From Cribrihabitans_A neustonicus (GTDB taxonomy: Bacteria; Pseudomonadota; Alphaproteobacteria; Rhodobacterales; Rhodobacteraceae), in assembly GCF_048820895.1 (NCBI RefSeq), contig NZ_JBMERQ010000011.1, forward strand, positions 1 to 64,000: a stretch of DNA of 64,000 nt, written 5' to 3'. The position numbers and the translations under genes were made by a program. Of this stretch, positions 24,753 through 36,353 are shown in pieces. Below the pieces are notes generated by a model. It saw only the letters and a list, made by a program, of their open reading frames with translations. It did not search any database and was not told the DNA's origin. The first letter of the stretch is position 1. Every line of letters begins with the position of its first letter.

Positions 24753-27700
24753 CCAGATATCCGCCGCCAACCGCTTTCCTCACCCGTCCTGCTCCTGTAC
24801 CCACAGGCAAACCCGTTCGAGATTTGAGACACGACACCATGCGCAAGATTGTTACGGATTCCCCTGCTTCTGCCTCCCTGCCGGAGCCTGCCGCCCCGGC
24901 CGGCCAGACGGCCGCGTCCGCCCCAGGCGCGGCGGCGGGAGCGAACCGCGGACCCGGACAGCGGAGCGGAGACCGCCTGCACTGGATTGCCTCTCAGGTC
25001 TCGGGAGAGACCGTCCTGGACATCGGCACCGGAGATGGCGCGCTGCCGCTCCTGCTGGGCCGGGAAGGCTTTCACGCTGTCGGCCTGGACCTTGATGCCG
25101 GAGCCATCGATCATGCCAACAGCGCCCTCGCCGCGGAGCCGGAAACGGTCCGCGAGCGCGTTGAATTCCGCCACGGCAGCCTGTTTCAAGGCGGGCTCGA
25201 CGCCCTTTTCGACACCATTGTCCTAAACGGCACCCTGGCCGGCGTCAGCAATGTGCCGAACGTCCTGCGCCTAGCCTTCGCCCGCCTGAAGGAGAATGGC
25301 CGCGCAGTGGTGGCCACGCCGTTCGGCGCGGCCGGCGGCAGGCGCCGCGGGGAGGCCTCCTGCCTGGGCGGCCTCGGCGCGCTGCTGCAGCCCTACGGGA
25401 AGTTGGAGGTGATGCGGATCGAAGAAGGCGACATTCTGGCAGTCCTTACCAAGACGGCCGGCGGCGCGGAGCCCGCCCCCCTGCCCGCCCCGCAGATGCT
25501 GGCCGAAACCGAAGCGGCCGCCCTGCGGCTGCAAGCCGAACTGCAGGCCAGCCGGGATCGGCTCCGCCAAGCCCGGCAGGAGCAGGAGGCGGAACTGGCC
25601 GCTGCCCGCCAGGCCGCTGTGCACGGCGAACAGGCGCAGGCCCTGCTGGAGCGCGAGCTCGCCACCTGGCAGGCGGAGGCCCAGGCATCCGGGGACAAGC
25701 TGCGGGGCCTGCAAACCGAGGTGCGCAAACTGAGCGCCCAGCTGCAATCCGCGCGGGAAGAGGCCGGCGAGGCCCGCGACGCGCTGATTCGCCTGCAAGT
25801 GGAATACGGCTCCGGCCAAGACAGCGCGGCGGAGATCCGGGCCGCCCTCGAGGCCCAGCTGCAAGACGCCCGCGGCAAGGAACAGGCGGCCGTAGCCGCC
25901 CGGCAGGCCAGCGAGGATCAGAGCACGGCCCGGCTGGCGGAAGCCAAGGCGCAGATTGCGGCGCTGCAGGCGGAGATCCGGGACCTTAAGGCGCAGCACG
26001 TCCGGCAGCAGGAATCCTGGGGCATCCGGGAAGCCGGGCTGCAAGATACCCTCGGCACGGCGCAGGCCGAAACGGAAGCCGCCGCTGCCCGGCTGGCCGA
26101 GGCCGAAGCGCAGATCGCGGCGCTGCAAGCGGACAACCGGAACCTGGAGGCGCAGCTCGCCCGGCACCAAGAGACCCCGGCCGCGCACTCCGAACCGCAG
26201 CCTGCCACGGTCCAGGCGGACAGCGCTGGCTGGCGCCGCGTCCTGGACGCCCTGCCCGCGGACCTGGAGGCGGAAGCCGCCGCAGCCGCCAGCCTATGCC
26301 TGCAGGTGTCCGGCGCCGCCGCCGCGGCCGATCCGGCTGCGGCCTGCCTGTTCAGCTCCGTCGCGCAACGCCTGGCCCCGGGCCCGCGCACGGACCGGAT
26401 GCATGGCTTCCGCCTGCTGCAGGCCGGCCTGCGCACGCAGGCCGAGGCCCTGCTTGCCCCCTTGGCGGAGACCGGCTACCCTGGGGTCTCATCCGGGGAG
26501 CAGCGCAGGATCGAGGCACTGCTGAACGGCACCGGAAGCCCGGACGCGGAACCGCAGCTGCGGGTTGCCGCGATCATGGACGATTTCACCTACACGTCTT
26601 ATGCGCCGGAATGCGACCTCCTGCAGCTCACCCCGGAAGACTGGCAGCAGGAACTGCGGGACTTTCGCCCGCAGATGCTGTTCATCGAATCCGCCTGGCG
26701 CGGCAAGGATGAAAAATGGGGGCCGAAGGTCGGCCATCTCAGCCCCGAGGTGCGCGGCATCGTGGCCTGGTGCAAGGAACACCAGATCCCGACAGTGTTC
26801 TGGAACAAGGAAGACCCGGTTCATTTCGAAACCTTCCTGACCACGGCGGCGCAATTCGACATCGTCTGCACCACCGACCTGGACCGCGTCGGCGCCTACA
26901 AGGCGCGGCTCGGCCATGACCGGGTCTACTTCCTGCCGTTTGCCTGCCAGCCAAAGATCCACAACCCGATCGAAACCTGGGAGCGCCAGGACGCCTTCTG
27001 CTTCGCCGGCGCCTACTACGTGCGCTATCCGGAGCGGACCCGGGACCTGGAGAGCTTCGTGGACACGCTGCCGAAGTTCCGCCCGCTCGAGATCTACGAC
27101 CGCAATTTCGGCAAGGACCACCCCGACTACATGTTCCCGGACGCCTACAAGCCGTTCATCGTCGGCACGCTGCCGCCGGAACAGATCGACCGGGCCTACA
27201 AGGGGTACCGTTTCGGCATCAACCTGAACTCGGTCAAGAATTCGCAAACCATGTTTGCCCGCCGGGTCTATGAACTGCTGGGCTCGAACACCGCCACGGT
27301 CTCCAATTACTCCCGCGGGCTGCGGCACATGTTCGGGGATCTGGTGATCTCCAGCGACAACGGCCAGGACATCCTGGAGCGGCTGCAAAGCGCCGATCCG
27401 GACAAGCTGCGCCTAGCCGGGCTGCGCAAGGTCATGAGCGAGCACACCTATGGCGTGCGGCTGAACTATGTCGCCCGCAAGGCCGGGCTGGCACAAGATC
27501 CCTGCCGGCTGCCGCCGGTCACCGTGGTGGCCGAGGCCCGGACCGAGACCGAAGCCCTGTCCCTCACCGCGCACTTCCGCCGCCAGGAGGGGGTGGACGC
27601 CGCCCTGCTGCTGGTTCTGGACAGCAGCCTCGCCTATCTCGCCGCCGCGCTGGAGGATCATAACATCCGCACCGTCCCCGCAGCGGAGGCGGGCGCGCTG

Positions 27701-29788
27701 CCGCTGCAGGACGCCAGTGCCGCGGGCGCCTGGGCGGCCTGCATGACGGCGGCGGACTACTACGGGCCGAATTACCTGCGTGATCTCCTGCTGGCGGCGC
27801 GCTACAGCCAGGCCGCGGTGTTCTGCAAGGCGGCGCACTACCGGTATGAGGACGGCCAGGTCCTTCTCGCCGGAGACGGCCAGGCCTACCGCCCGGCGGA
27901 GGCCGCAGCGCTGCGCCGCGCCCTCCTGGCGCCGCATCTGCTGCAGGGGCAGAGCCTGGCGCAGCTGCTTGACAGCCTACCCGGCGCCAGCATACCGGCG
28001 GAAGGTGTGCAAATCCTAGCCATCGACCCCTACAACTACTGTCAGGACGGCAGCCTGCCCGACGGCAGCCCCTACCCCGGCGTGGCCTCCGCCGTGGATG
28101 ACCTGGCGGGGCTGGACTGCGGCTATCCGCTGGCCGACCTGGAACAGCGGGCCGAAACCTGCCGGCCGGCTGTGGCTGCCGCCACCACCGCCCCCGGCAT
28201 CGCCGCCGCGGAGCTTATGGAAACCGTCCGCGCCCCGGCGGACGGCAGCGTCGCGTGGGAAGAGGAGACCGGCGGACTCCTGCTGACCTCGAACCTTCCG
28301 GACGGCAAGCATGTCTATCTCTACCAGCCCGGAGAGCATGCCGTGACGGACGTGAGCCGGAACGGCCAGCTGCGGCTGCATCTGGAAGCGAACCCGGGGC
28401 TGAATCTGCAATGTGCCGCTCTGTTCCTGGATAAGGACAAACAGCGGCTGGGCCATGTCATGGCTCCGATGAACAAGAACACCCGGGCAGACCTGCCGGA
28501 GGGCACCGCCTGGGTGCGCTTCGGCCTGCGGATCTATTCGGGCGGCCAGGCCGTGGTCAAACGCCTGCTGCTGGACGAACGCGCGCCGCAGCCGGTTCCG
28601 GTCCTCAGCAAGGCCCGCCATCTGGTGCTGACCAACCACTACCCCTCCTGGGAAGACATCTACCGCAATGGCTTCGTGCACAGCCGGGTCAAAGCTTACC
28701 GCGAGCAAGGCGAGGCTGTGGACGTCTTCCGCCTGCGCCCCGGCCGGGACTTGGCCTTCCACGAATTCGAGGGCGTCGACTGCATGACCGGCAGCCGCCA
28801 GCAGCTCAACGCGATGCTGCCGCAGGGGCTTTATGACACGGTGCTGGTGCATTTCCTGGACGAGGACATGTGGCAGGTGCTGGAGCCGCATGTGCGCCGG
28901 GGCTTGCGCGTCGTCGTCTGGCTGCACGGTTCCGAGGTGCAGCCCTGGCACCGGCGCGCCTTCAACTACCAGACCAAAGCCGAACTGGAAGCCGCAAAAG
29001 CCGCCAGCAGCAAGCGGCTGGATTTCTGGCGCCGCGTGCTGGCGGATATCCCGCCAAGCCTGCACCTGGTGTTCGTGTCGCAATATCTGCGCAACGCCGT
29101 GGAGGAGGATCTCCAGCTCCGGCTGCCTGCGGCCAGCACCTCGATCGTTCACAATCCGATCAAGTGCGATCTCTTCAGCTATAACGGCAAGGACGCGGAG
29201 CAGCGCTGCAAGATCCTGTCCATCCGCCCGTTTGCCTCGCGAACCTATGCCAACGATCTGACCGTCCGGGCAATCCTGACTCTTAAGGATAAGCCCTTCT
29301 TCAACAATCTGGAGTTCCGCCTGGTCGGCCGCGGGCCCTTGTTCGAGGAAACCGTGGCCCCTGTCCGGGATTTCAAGAACGTGATTCTAGAACAGGCTTT
29401 CCTGACACAGCCTGAAATCGCTAGGCTCCACAAAGATTATGGCATCTTCCTGTGCCCGTCCCGCATGGACAGCCAAGGCGTGTCGCGGGACGAAGCGATG
29501 GCCTCGGGGCTGGTGCCGGTAACCACGGATGTCGCCGCGATCCCGGAATTCGTGGACGAGAGCTGCGGCTTCCTCGCCCCGCCGGAAGATGCCGCCGGCC
29601 TCGCCGCAGCAATCGAAACGCTGTATCACGACCCCGCCCGCTTTCAGCAAATGTCTGGCGCAGCCGCAGCCCGCGTGCGCCGCCAGTCCGGCGGGGATCT
29701 CATCGTTGAACAAGAACTGCGCCTGTTTGCCACACGCCAAGACCAAGAGGAAACACCAGGCCATGATGCCGGACTTGCAGCCCGCTGA
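24749..29788 (+). CDS. Giant methyltransferase-coiled coil-glycosyltransferase protein
   Basis: This 1679-aa protein combines a class I SAM methyltransferase (about residues 70-220; VLDIGTGDGALPLLLGREGF), a long Ala/Glu/Gln coiled coil (~250-490), and then the same modules as its upstream neighbour: CgeB-like GT (AAIMDDFTYTSYAPECD, VFWNKEDPVHFETF, NSQTMFARRVYELLG), degenerate GT2 (TAADYYGPNYLRDLLLA), a beta-rich module, and GT4 (VVWLHGSEVQPWHRRAF, SRMDSQGVSRDEAMASGLVP). The ATG at 24749 overlaps the preceding stop; an ATG at 24839 is an alternative. The pair arose by duplication. A plausible role is a polymerase whose methyltransferase caps or modifies chains and whose coiled coil sets length, as in WbdA/WbdD, but that is inference. 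Confidence 0.82.
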   Translation: MTRYPPPTAFLTRPAPVPTGKPVRDLRHDTMRKIVTDSPASASLPEPAAPAGQTAASAPGAAAGANRGPGQRSGDRLHWIASQVSGETVLDIGTGDGALPLLLGREGFHAVGLDLDAGAIDHANSALAAEPETVRERVEFRHGSLFQGGLDALFDTIVLNGTLAGVSNVPNVLRLAFARLKENGRAVVATPFGAAGGRRRGEASCLGGLGALLQPYGKLEVMRIEEGDILAVLTKTAGGAEPAPLPAPQMLAETEAAALRLQAELQASRDRLRQARQEQEAELAAARQAAVHGEQAQALLERELATWQAEAQASGDKLRGLQTEVRKLSAQLQSAREEAGEARDALIRLQVEYGSGQDSAAEIRAALEAQLQDARGKEQAAVAARQASEDQSTARLAEAKAQIAALQAEIRDLKAQHVRQQESWGIREAGLQDTLGTAQAETEAAAARLAEAEAQIAALQADNRNLEAQLARHQETPAAHSEPQPATVQADSAGWRRVLDALPADLEAEAAAAASLCLQVSGAAAAADPAAACLFSSVAQRLAPGPRTDRMHGFRLLQAGLRTQAEALLAPLAETGYPGVSSGEQRRIEALLNGTGSPDAEPQLRVAAIMDDFTYTSYAPECDLLQLTPEDWQQELRDFRPQMLFIESAWRGKDEKWGPKVGHLSPEVRGIVAWCKEHQIPTVFWNKEDPVHFETFLTTAAQFDIVCTTDLDRVGAYKARLGHDRVYFLPFACQPKIHNPIETWERQDAFCFAGAYYVRYPERTRDLESFVDTLPKFRPLEIYDRNFGKDHPDYMFPDAYKPFIVGTLPPEQIDRAYKGYRFGINLNSVKNSQTMFARRVYELLGSNTATVSNYSRGLRHMFGDLVISSDNGQDILERLQSADPDKLRLAGLRKVMSEHTYGVRLNYVARKAGLAQDPCRLPPVTVVAEARTETEALSLTAHFRRQEGVDAALLLVLDSSLAYLAAALEDHNIRTVPAAEAGALPLQDASAAGAWAACMTAADYYGPNYLRDLLLAARYSQAAVFCKAAHYRYEDGQVLLAGDGQAYRPAEAAALRRALLAPHLLQGQSLAQLLDSLPGASIPAEGVQILAIDPYNYCQDGSLPDGSPYPGVASAVDDLAGLDCGYPLADLEQRAETCRPAVAAATTAPGIAAAELMETVRAPADGSVAWEEETGGLLLTSNLPDGKHVYLYQPGEHAVTDVSRNGQLRLHLEANPGLNLQCAALFLDKDKQRLGHVMAPMNKNTRADLPEGTAWVRFGLRIYSGGQAVVKRLLLDERAPQPVPVLSKARHLVLTNHYPSWEDIYRNGFVHSRVKAYREQGEAVDVFRLRPGRDLAFHEFEGVDCMTGSRQQLNAMLPQGLYDTVLVHFLDEDMWQVLEPHVRRGLRVVVWLHGSEVQPWHRRAFNYQTKAELEAAKAASSKRLDFWRRVLADIPPSLHLVFVSQYLRNAVEEDLQLRLPAASTSIVHNPIKCDLFSYNGKDAEQRCKILSIRPFASRTYANDLTVRAILTLKDKPFFNNLEFRLVGRGPLFEETVAPVRDFKNVILEQAFLTQPEIARLHKDYGIFLCPSRMDSQGVSRDEAMASGLVPVTTDVAAIPEFVDESCGFLAPPEDAAGLAAAIETLYHDPARFQQMSGAAAARVRRQSGGDLIVEQELRLFATRQDQEETPGHDAGLAAR

Positions 29789-31820
29789 CGCCCGCCCCTC
29801 CGCTCAACAGGACCCTCAGGAGCTGCCGGAATGCCTTCTGGGCCGGCAGATCCTGGAGTACCGGCACTACAGTCTCAAGGACGCCGGGGAGCACTATTCC
29901 CGGGAGATGCTCTCAGGGGATGGCGACATCACCTTGGAGGACGGCCATGCCACCGCCCGCTATTCCGGGGAGCTCGGCAGCTACCAGCTGCGGCTGAGCC
30001 TGCCGGAGGCGGTCCTGGCCAATGGCGTCGCGGCGCGGATCCGGCTGCGCGGCTGGCAGCAGATCAGCTACATCGCCATCGGCTACACCGGGGCCGACGG
30101 CTTTGAGCACGTCAAAGCCAGCAACCCGGCGCAGGACCAATGGTTCGACTTCTCCGCGGGCCACGGCGATCTCGCCTGGGGCTGGCAGCACGGGTGGGAT
30201 CATCCCGAGGACGCCCATGCCCCCGATATCCGGCTCTACATCAAGGGCACGCCGGGAGAGGGCGCGCATCTGCATGTAGCGGACATGCTGTTGTGGCGGG
30301 AAGCGCCGCTGGACGGGGAGGCACTGGCCGGCCAGGACCTGCCCCTGCCGCCGCGGGTCCTGCACGCCATCCGCGCCTATGAGCTCAAGTGCTTCCGCAG
30401 CTACCAGAGTCAGGCCCGGGCCTTCATGGAAGACGGAAAATGCCCGCTCTACGGAGATGTGCTTCTGGACTGGCCCGCGGACGCGGTGCTGCCGCCCGCC
30501 CTGCCGGAGACCGGCACCTACCAGTTTTCCTGGCACGCCCTGCACCCGGCGGTGATGCTGATGCTCTATGCCCAGGACACCGGCGAGACCGGCCCGCTGT
30601 TTGCCGCCCGCGACTTTGTTATGAGCTGGCTGGAGCGCAGTAAGGAAACGGCCGAAGCTAACCCCATGTACACCTGGAGCGATCATGGGGCCGCTGAACG
30701 CTGCCTGGCCATGCTGCAGCTTTTTGGCCTTGGCCAAGCGCATGGCTTTGATACGCGCTGTAAGGACCGGCTGCGGCACGCGATCTTCCGCCACGCCCGG
30801 CTTCTGGCCTCGGAAGTCTTCTATGCATGGAACCAGCGCACACGCTACCACAGTCACGCATGGCTCCAGGATCTCGCGCTATTGGCCACAGCTCTATCCT
30901 TTCCTCACTGGGAGTGCGCCCGCATTTGGGCCCAAACGGCCTCAGCGCGGTTAGACGACCAGTTCAGCAAATTGGAGGAACACGGCGGTAAGTTTCCAGC
31001 TTTCGAGTTGGATTCAATCGGATATCAGCGGGAAACGCCGTCCTTGATCGAATTTGCAGGAGCTCTTTCCGCATTGAAAGAGACGTTTGGCCCTGTTACG
31101 GCCTATGCAGCGGAACTCCTGAGATCTCCTTTCATTTTCCGCAAGCCCAGCATCATTCCCCCCTCCGCCAAAGTGGATACGTCCCAATTATCCGATGACG
31201 GAATGCCATTCATGCCGAATGCGGAAACCGAGTATCTCACAGAAATGTACAAGCAGGCAGAGACAATCCTGGAATATGGGTCGGGGGGCACCACAAGAAT
31301 TGCCGCCAGCCTGCCCGGAAAATACACCATCAGCGTCGAGAGCGACAAGAAGTGGGCCGCCTCCCTCCAGCATGAGATTAATGCCTCAAAACCGGCATCA
31401 CGGGTAATAGTCTACCATGCCGACATAGGCCCAACCGGCCCCTGGGGGAGGCCCCTAGAAACTCGAAGCTGGCGTAAATTCTTCCGGTATCCCTTGGATG
31501 TCTGGGAGGAACCTTTTTTCCGCCATCCCGACACGGTGCTGATCGACGGGCGGTTGCGGAATGCCTGCATGGCCATGGTTCTGTTGCGCTGCACCCAGCC
31601 GGTCACCGTGCTGTTTGATGACTACTGCGTACGTCCGCTGTATCAGGAAATTGAGCGGATTATTAGTCCTACCAAACTTGTGGGGCGTATGGCCCGGTTC
31701 GATGTCGAGCCCAACATGACCTCCAAGAAGGAACTATCTTTTTTAATCAAGCAATTCGCCGGGGGGACATTCCACGATGGACAGGCGGAAGCCCTCTATA
31801 AGGGGCCACCGCCATGGTGA
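29763..31820 (+). CDS. Heparinase-like toroid fused to SAM methyltransferase domain
   Basis: The 685-aa protein starts at ATG 29763, within the end of the previous gene. Residues ~30-170 form a beta-sandwich-like region. Residues ~200-450 resemble the alpha/alpha-toroid half of heparinase II/III polysaccharide lyases (ALHPAVMLMLYAQDTGETGP, TWSDHGAAERCLAM, RYHSHAWLQDLALLATAL), but the usual C-terminal beta-sandwich is missing. Residues ~490-685 look like a class I methyltransferase (TILEYGSGGTTRIAASLPGK; DTVLIDGR). Base composition falls noticeably from ~30840, inside the toroid, suggesting the 3' half has a separate origin. It may remodel or methylate uronic-acid-containing glycan; lyase activity is unproven. 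Confidence 0.7.
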   Translation: MMPDLQPADARPSAQQDPQELPECLLGRQILEYRHYSLKDAGEHYSREMLSGDGDITLEDGHATARYSGELGSYQLRLSLPEAVLANGVAARIRLRGWQQISYIAIGYTGADGFEHVKASNPAQDQWFDFSAGHGDLAWGWQHGWDHPEDAHAPDIRLYIKGTPGEGAHLHVADMLLWREAPLDGEALAGQDLPLPPRVLHAIRAYELKCFRSYQSQARAFMEDGKCPLYGDVLLDWPADAVLPPALPETGTYQFSWHALHPAVMLMLYAQDTGETGPLFAARDFVMSWLERSKETAEANPMYTWSDHGAAERCLAMLQLFGLGQAHGFDTRCKDRLRHAIFRHARLLASEVFYAWNQRTRYHSHAWLQDLALLATALSFPHWECARIWAQTASARLDDQFSKLEEHGGKFPAFELDSIGYQRETPSLIEFAGALSALKETFGPVTAYAAELLRSPFIFRKPSIIPPSAKVDTSQLSDDGMPFMPNAETEYLTEMYKQAETILEYGSGGTTRIAASLPGKYTISVESDKKWAASLQHEINASKPASRVIVYHADIGPTGPWGRPLETRSWRKFFRYPLDVWEEPFFRHPDTVLIDGRLRNACMAMVLLRCTQPVTVLFDDYCVRPLYQEIERIISPTKLVGRMARFDVEPNMTSKKELSFLIKQFAGGTFHDGQAEALYKGPPPW

Positions 31821-31880
31821 CGCCGCAACTCAGGGAACGCTAGCGCCCCTCACTGCCGGCGCTCGGTTCAATCTGGCTGA

Positions 31881-32702
31881 TTACTCTTGCAAAAGCTCCC
31901 GCAACCTTGCAACGCTTTCTCCTTTGTTCCTAGGAGAGTGCCCGCTAGCAGTTTCGGGAAGATCGTAAATTTCCACATTCAAGCCCTGGTAACCGAAAGC
32001 ATTCATTTCCGCCTGAAATGGCTTCATCTGCGTTTCTATATGATCATAATCCCGGCTGCTCTGATGGTAGAGAATTCGCTCTGGCATTGCCCCGATTTTC
32101 TTGAACCAGTCAGAGACTCGCAACCTGTCAGGATAAGCGTCAGGGCTTAATCCATGATCACGGTAGCACCGGGCGAACAAAGCCTCTCGATGACGGGTCC
32201 AAGGATAAGAAAACATGTCGGTTTGCGGAATTTCAACCATACACGGCGCTTTATCAAGTGCCGCTGTCATCAAGGCCCAGAACCCTCCCGCGGATGAACC
32301 GTAATAAACCGATCGCGCACGCCTGTTAATATTCACCTTAATGGCATTAACCACCCGATAAATTGCGCGAATTCCAAAATCACCCGGAACACCCTGCGAC
32401 CACCCACCCAAAAGATCTTTGTATAGGTAAAGAGTAGGATCGTTAAAGGTCACGAATGAAGAGGTGAAACTTTCCTCCCAAGTCAGCCGGTGAAACAATG
32501 GAAGGTTTTCGCGGCCGGCTGCTGTAATTGCGCTCTGACCGCACCACAAAATTGACTTCGAAAACGGGCGTGCCACGATGTAGGCATCGACCTTCATTCC
32601 TCCAATAAGAAACGAATAGACGCCCTTCCTGGACAAATCAAGAATGAGGCTTTCTTCATCTCCATGCCCTAACTCATACGTGGCAATATTCTGAGCTTTC
32701 AC
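31881..32702 (-). CDS. Alpha/beta-hydrolase-like protein
   Basis: The 273-aa product contains SVYYGSSAGGFWALM near residue 135, a GxSxG nucleophile elbow (the serine flanked by Ser and Ala), and a late histidine (TASGHSPRN), consistent with a Ser-His catalytic pair of the alpha/beta-hydrolase fold. It starts at GTG with AAGGAG 7 nt upstream. The gene is clearly lower in G+C than its neighbours and belongs to the compositional island beginning inside the preceding gene. Related proteins occur in capsule and surface-glycan loci, where acyl-ester removal or transfer is a possible role. Substrate unknown. Confidence 0.7.
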   Translation of the reverse strand: MKAQNIATYELGHGDEESLILDLSRKGVYSFLIGGMKVDAYIVARPFSKSILWCGQSAITAAGRENLPLFHRLTWEESFTSSFVTFNDPTLYLYKDLLGGWSQGVPGDFGIRAIYRVVNAIKVNINRRARSVYYGSSAGGFWALMTAALDKAPCMVEIPQTDMFSYPWTRHREALFARCYRDHGLSPDAYPDRLRVSDWFKKIGAMPERILYHQSSRDYDHIETQMKPFQAEMNAFGYQGLNVEIYDLPETASGHSPRNKGESVARLRELLQE

Positions 32703-32781
32703 TGCCTCGCTCCTTTTTTATTCCAACGAGGACCAATAGGACTTCAGTGGGTTTCCGTTTTTTCATGCTCTATCATTCCCC

Positions 32782-34599
<1,818 letters not shown>

Positions 34600-34983
34600 G
34601 CTCTCATCCCTCTGCAATGGTCCGGGCGCTTATCCGGCCGCGGTTCTGTGCCTTGGATGCCCTCCGGTCTCCGCCTGCCCCCGTCCGCCCGAGCCTGCAC
34701 TGCGTGCTCCGGCGCGGGCAGGCCTGCAATGGGGGAGACGTTTAACATGCATGCACTCCCAGGAGGCCGCGGCCAGCGGCCAGGGCAGCTTCTGCAATGG
34801 GCATGCCGGCTCCGTTTCAAACATCCTTCCGTTTCACCGGGATTAACGGTTCGTGGCCGGAAAGCCAAGAAAGCTGTACTGCCGTTCCGGAATACACGCA
34901 AAAAGCGGCTTCCCCCTTGCCCCCTCCCTGCCGGCCCCATAAACAACAGGCACCCTCCAGATAACGCATATACAGGCCCGCCA
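34600..34983. other. Divergent intergenic region glmS / coiled-coil gene
   Basis: No gene is supported in these 384 bp. The 9-mer CTGCAATGG occurs three times (34612-34620, 34724-34732, 34792-34800), the first in the glmS leader, so it may be a regulator site. AT-richer patches at ~34740-34760 and ~34955-34980 are promoter candidates. Confidence 0.4.
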
Positions 34984-36279
34984 ATGAAACCCGCCGATCA
35001 TTCTGAACCGCAGCAGGACGCTGCGCACAGCCTGACCGCCTCCCGTGCGGGCAGCGTCCAGCAGCCGGGCACGGATATCCTCACGCCCCTGGCCAGCCGC
35101 TCCCTGTTCTGGCGCGCGCGCTATCTCGAAGCCTCGCCCGCCCTGTGCCACATTCCGCTGCTGTTCTGGCTTACCGAAACCGTCCGGCCGCGCATTGCGG
35201 TCACCCTGGGGGCAGCAGATGCGGTGCCGCATTTCGCGCTCTGCCAGGCGGTGGACAAGCTCGGGCTGGACAGCCTGTGCATCGGCGTGGACGACAGGCC
35301 GCTCAACCCGGATGCGGCCCAGTTCAACCAGCGGAACTACGCGGACTTTTCACAATTTTGCCGAGCATCGGAAGAGGCGCCGGAAGACTGTCTCCCGGCC
35401 GGCAGCAAAGCCGATATGGTAATCGTCGCCCGGCCCGCCTCTAAGGCCATGATCACGGCTCTGAGCACCGCTTGGCTGCCCCGGATGGCGGAGGAGGGCA
35501 TCCTGCTGTTCCTGCAAGAGCCGGAGGCGGAGGCCGCGAAGGCTTTCCACACTGCCTTCGCGGCCGACGAGCAAACGTTCACGCTCTGGCAGCATGGAGG
35601 TGTCAGTCTAGTCCTGCGCGGCGGCGATCATTCCGAACGGCTGCAGAGACTGGTGCGGCTCAAGCCCGGGCGCCCCGGATTCGTAGCTGCCAGCACCGTG
35701 TTCCGGCGCTTGGGGGAACTGCACAGCAAGAGCATCGAGCTGGAGCAGGCGGACGCCGGGCTGACCCAGGCGCGCCAAAGCGCCGCCCTCAGCGCTGCCG
35801 AACTGCAAAAGGCCCAAGCCGAACTGAAGACCCGGGCCGGACAGGAGGAGGCGCTTCCCAAACTGCGCAGGGAGCTCGCGCACGCCCGGCAGCAGAACAG
35901 CCTGCTGCAGGAAGAGCTGGAGCGGATCAGAACACGCCTTCCGACCTTGGAGGAAGAAGTACCAAGCCTGCGCAAACTGCTTTCGGAGCAGGAAGAAGCC
36001 CTGGCCGAACGCTACAGCGACATCGCAGCTCTGGGCCTTGAAATTCAGGAAAACACAAAGGAAATAGCCGCGCTGCGCGCGGAGCGCGATGCCAGCCGGC
36101 AGGAGGCCGCGGCGCTGAAAGAACAGCTGAAGGAGCTCGCGGCCTTGAAGGAGCAGCTTACCGCCGCCCAAGAGCAGCGCGACGCCTTTGCGGAACGGGT
36201 GCGGGCGCTGGAGCACAGCACCTCCTGGAAAGTGACCGCGCCGCTGCGCAAAGCCGTCTTGACGCTCAAACGCGCCTGA
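34984..36279 (+). CDS. Methyltransferase-like domain with long coiled coil
   Basis: The 431-aa protein has two parts. Residues ~30-210 resemble the catalytic-fold core of a class I methyltransferase-type protein seen in roseobacter glycan loci (RPRIAVTLGAADAVPHFALC, then LCIGVDDRPLN, and MVIVARPASKAM), though the SAM-binding glycine motif is weak. Residues ~235-405 are continuous coiled coil (Leu/Glu/Gln/Ala heptads). The end, LEHSTSWKVTAPLRKAV, is a tail often found attached to glycosyltransferases. The ATG at 34984 is the first in frame after the intergenic region. It may be a scaffold or chain-length ruler for the glycosyltransferases around it. No partner can be named. Confidence 0.65.
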   Translation: MKPADHSEPQQDAAHSLTASRAGSVQQPGTDILTPLASRSLFWRARYLEASPALCHIPLLFWLTETVRPRIAVTLGAADAVPHFALCQAVDKLGLDSLCIGVDDRPLNPDAAQFNQRNYADFSQFCRASEEAPEDCLPAGSKADMVIVARPASKAMITALSTAWLPRMAEEGILLFLQEPEAEAAKAFHTAFAADEQTFTLWQHGGVSLVLRGGDHSERLQRLVRLKPGRPGFVAASTVFRRLGELHSKSIELEQADAGLTQARQSAALSAAELQKAQAELKTRAGQEEALPKLRRELAHARQQNSLLQEELERIRTRLPTLEEEVPSLRKLLSEQEEALAERYSDIAALGLEIQENTKEIAALRAERDASRQEAAALKEQLKELAALKEQLTAAQEQRDAFAERVRALEHSTSWKVTAPLRKAVLTLKRA

Positions 36280-36353
36280 GCCCCTGACTGGGTGATCCTG
36301 ACCGGCAGCCCCACCGCAGCCGCTTCCAGGGGCCAAAAGCCATCCCTCGGCGC

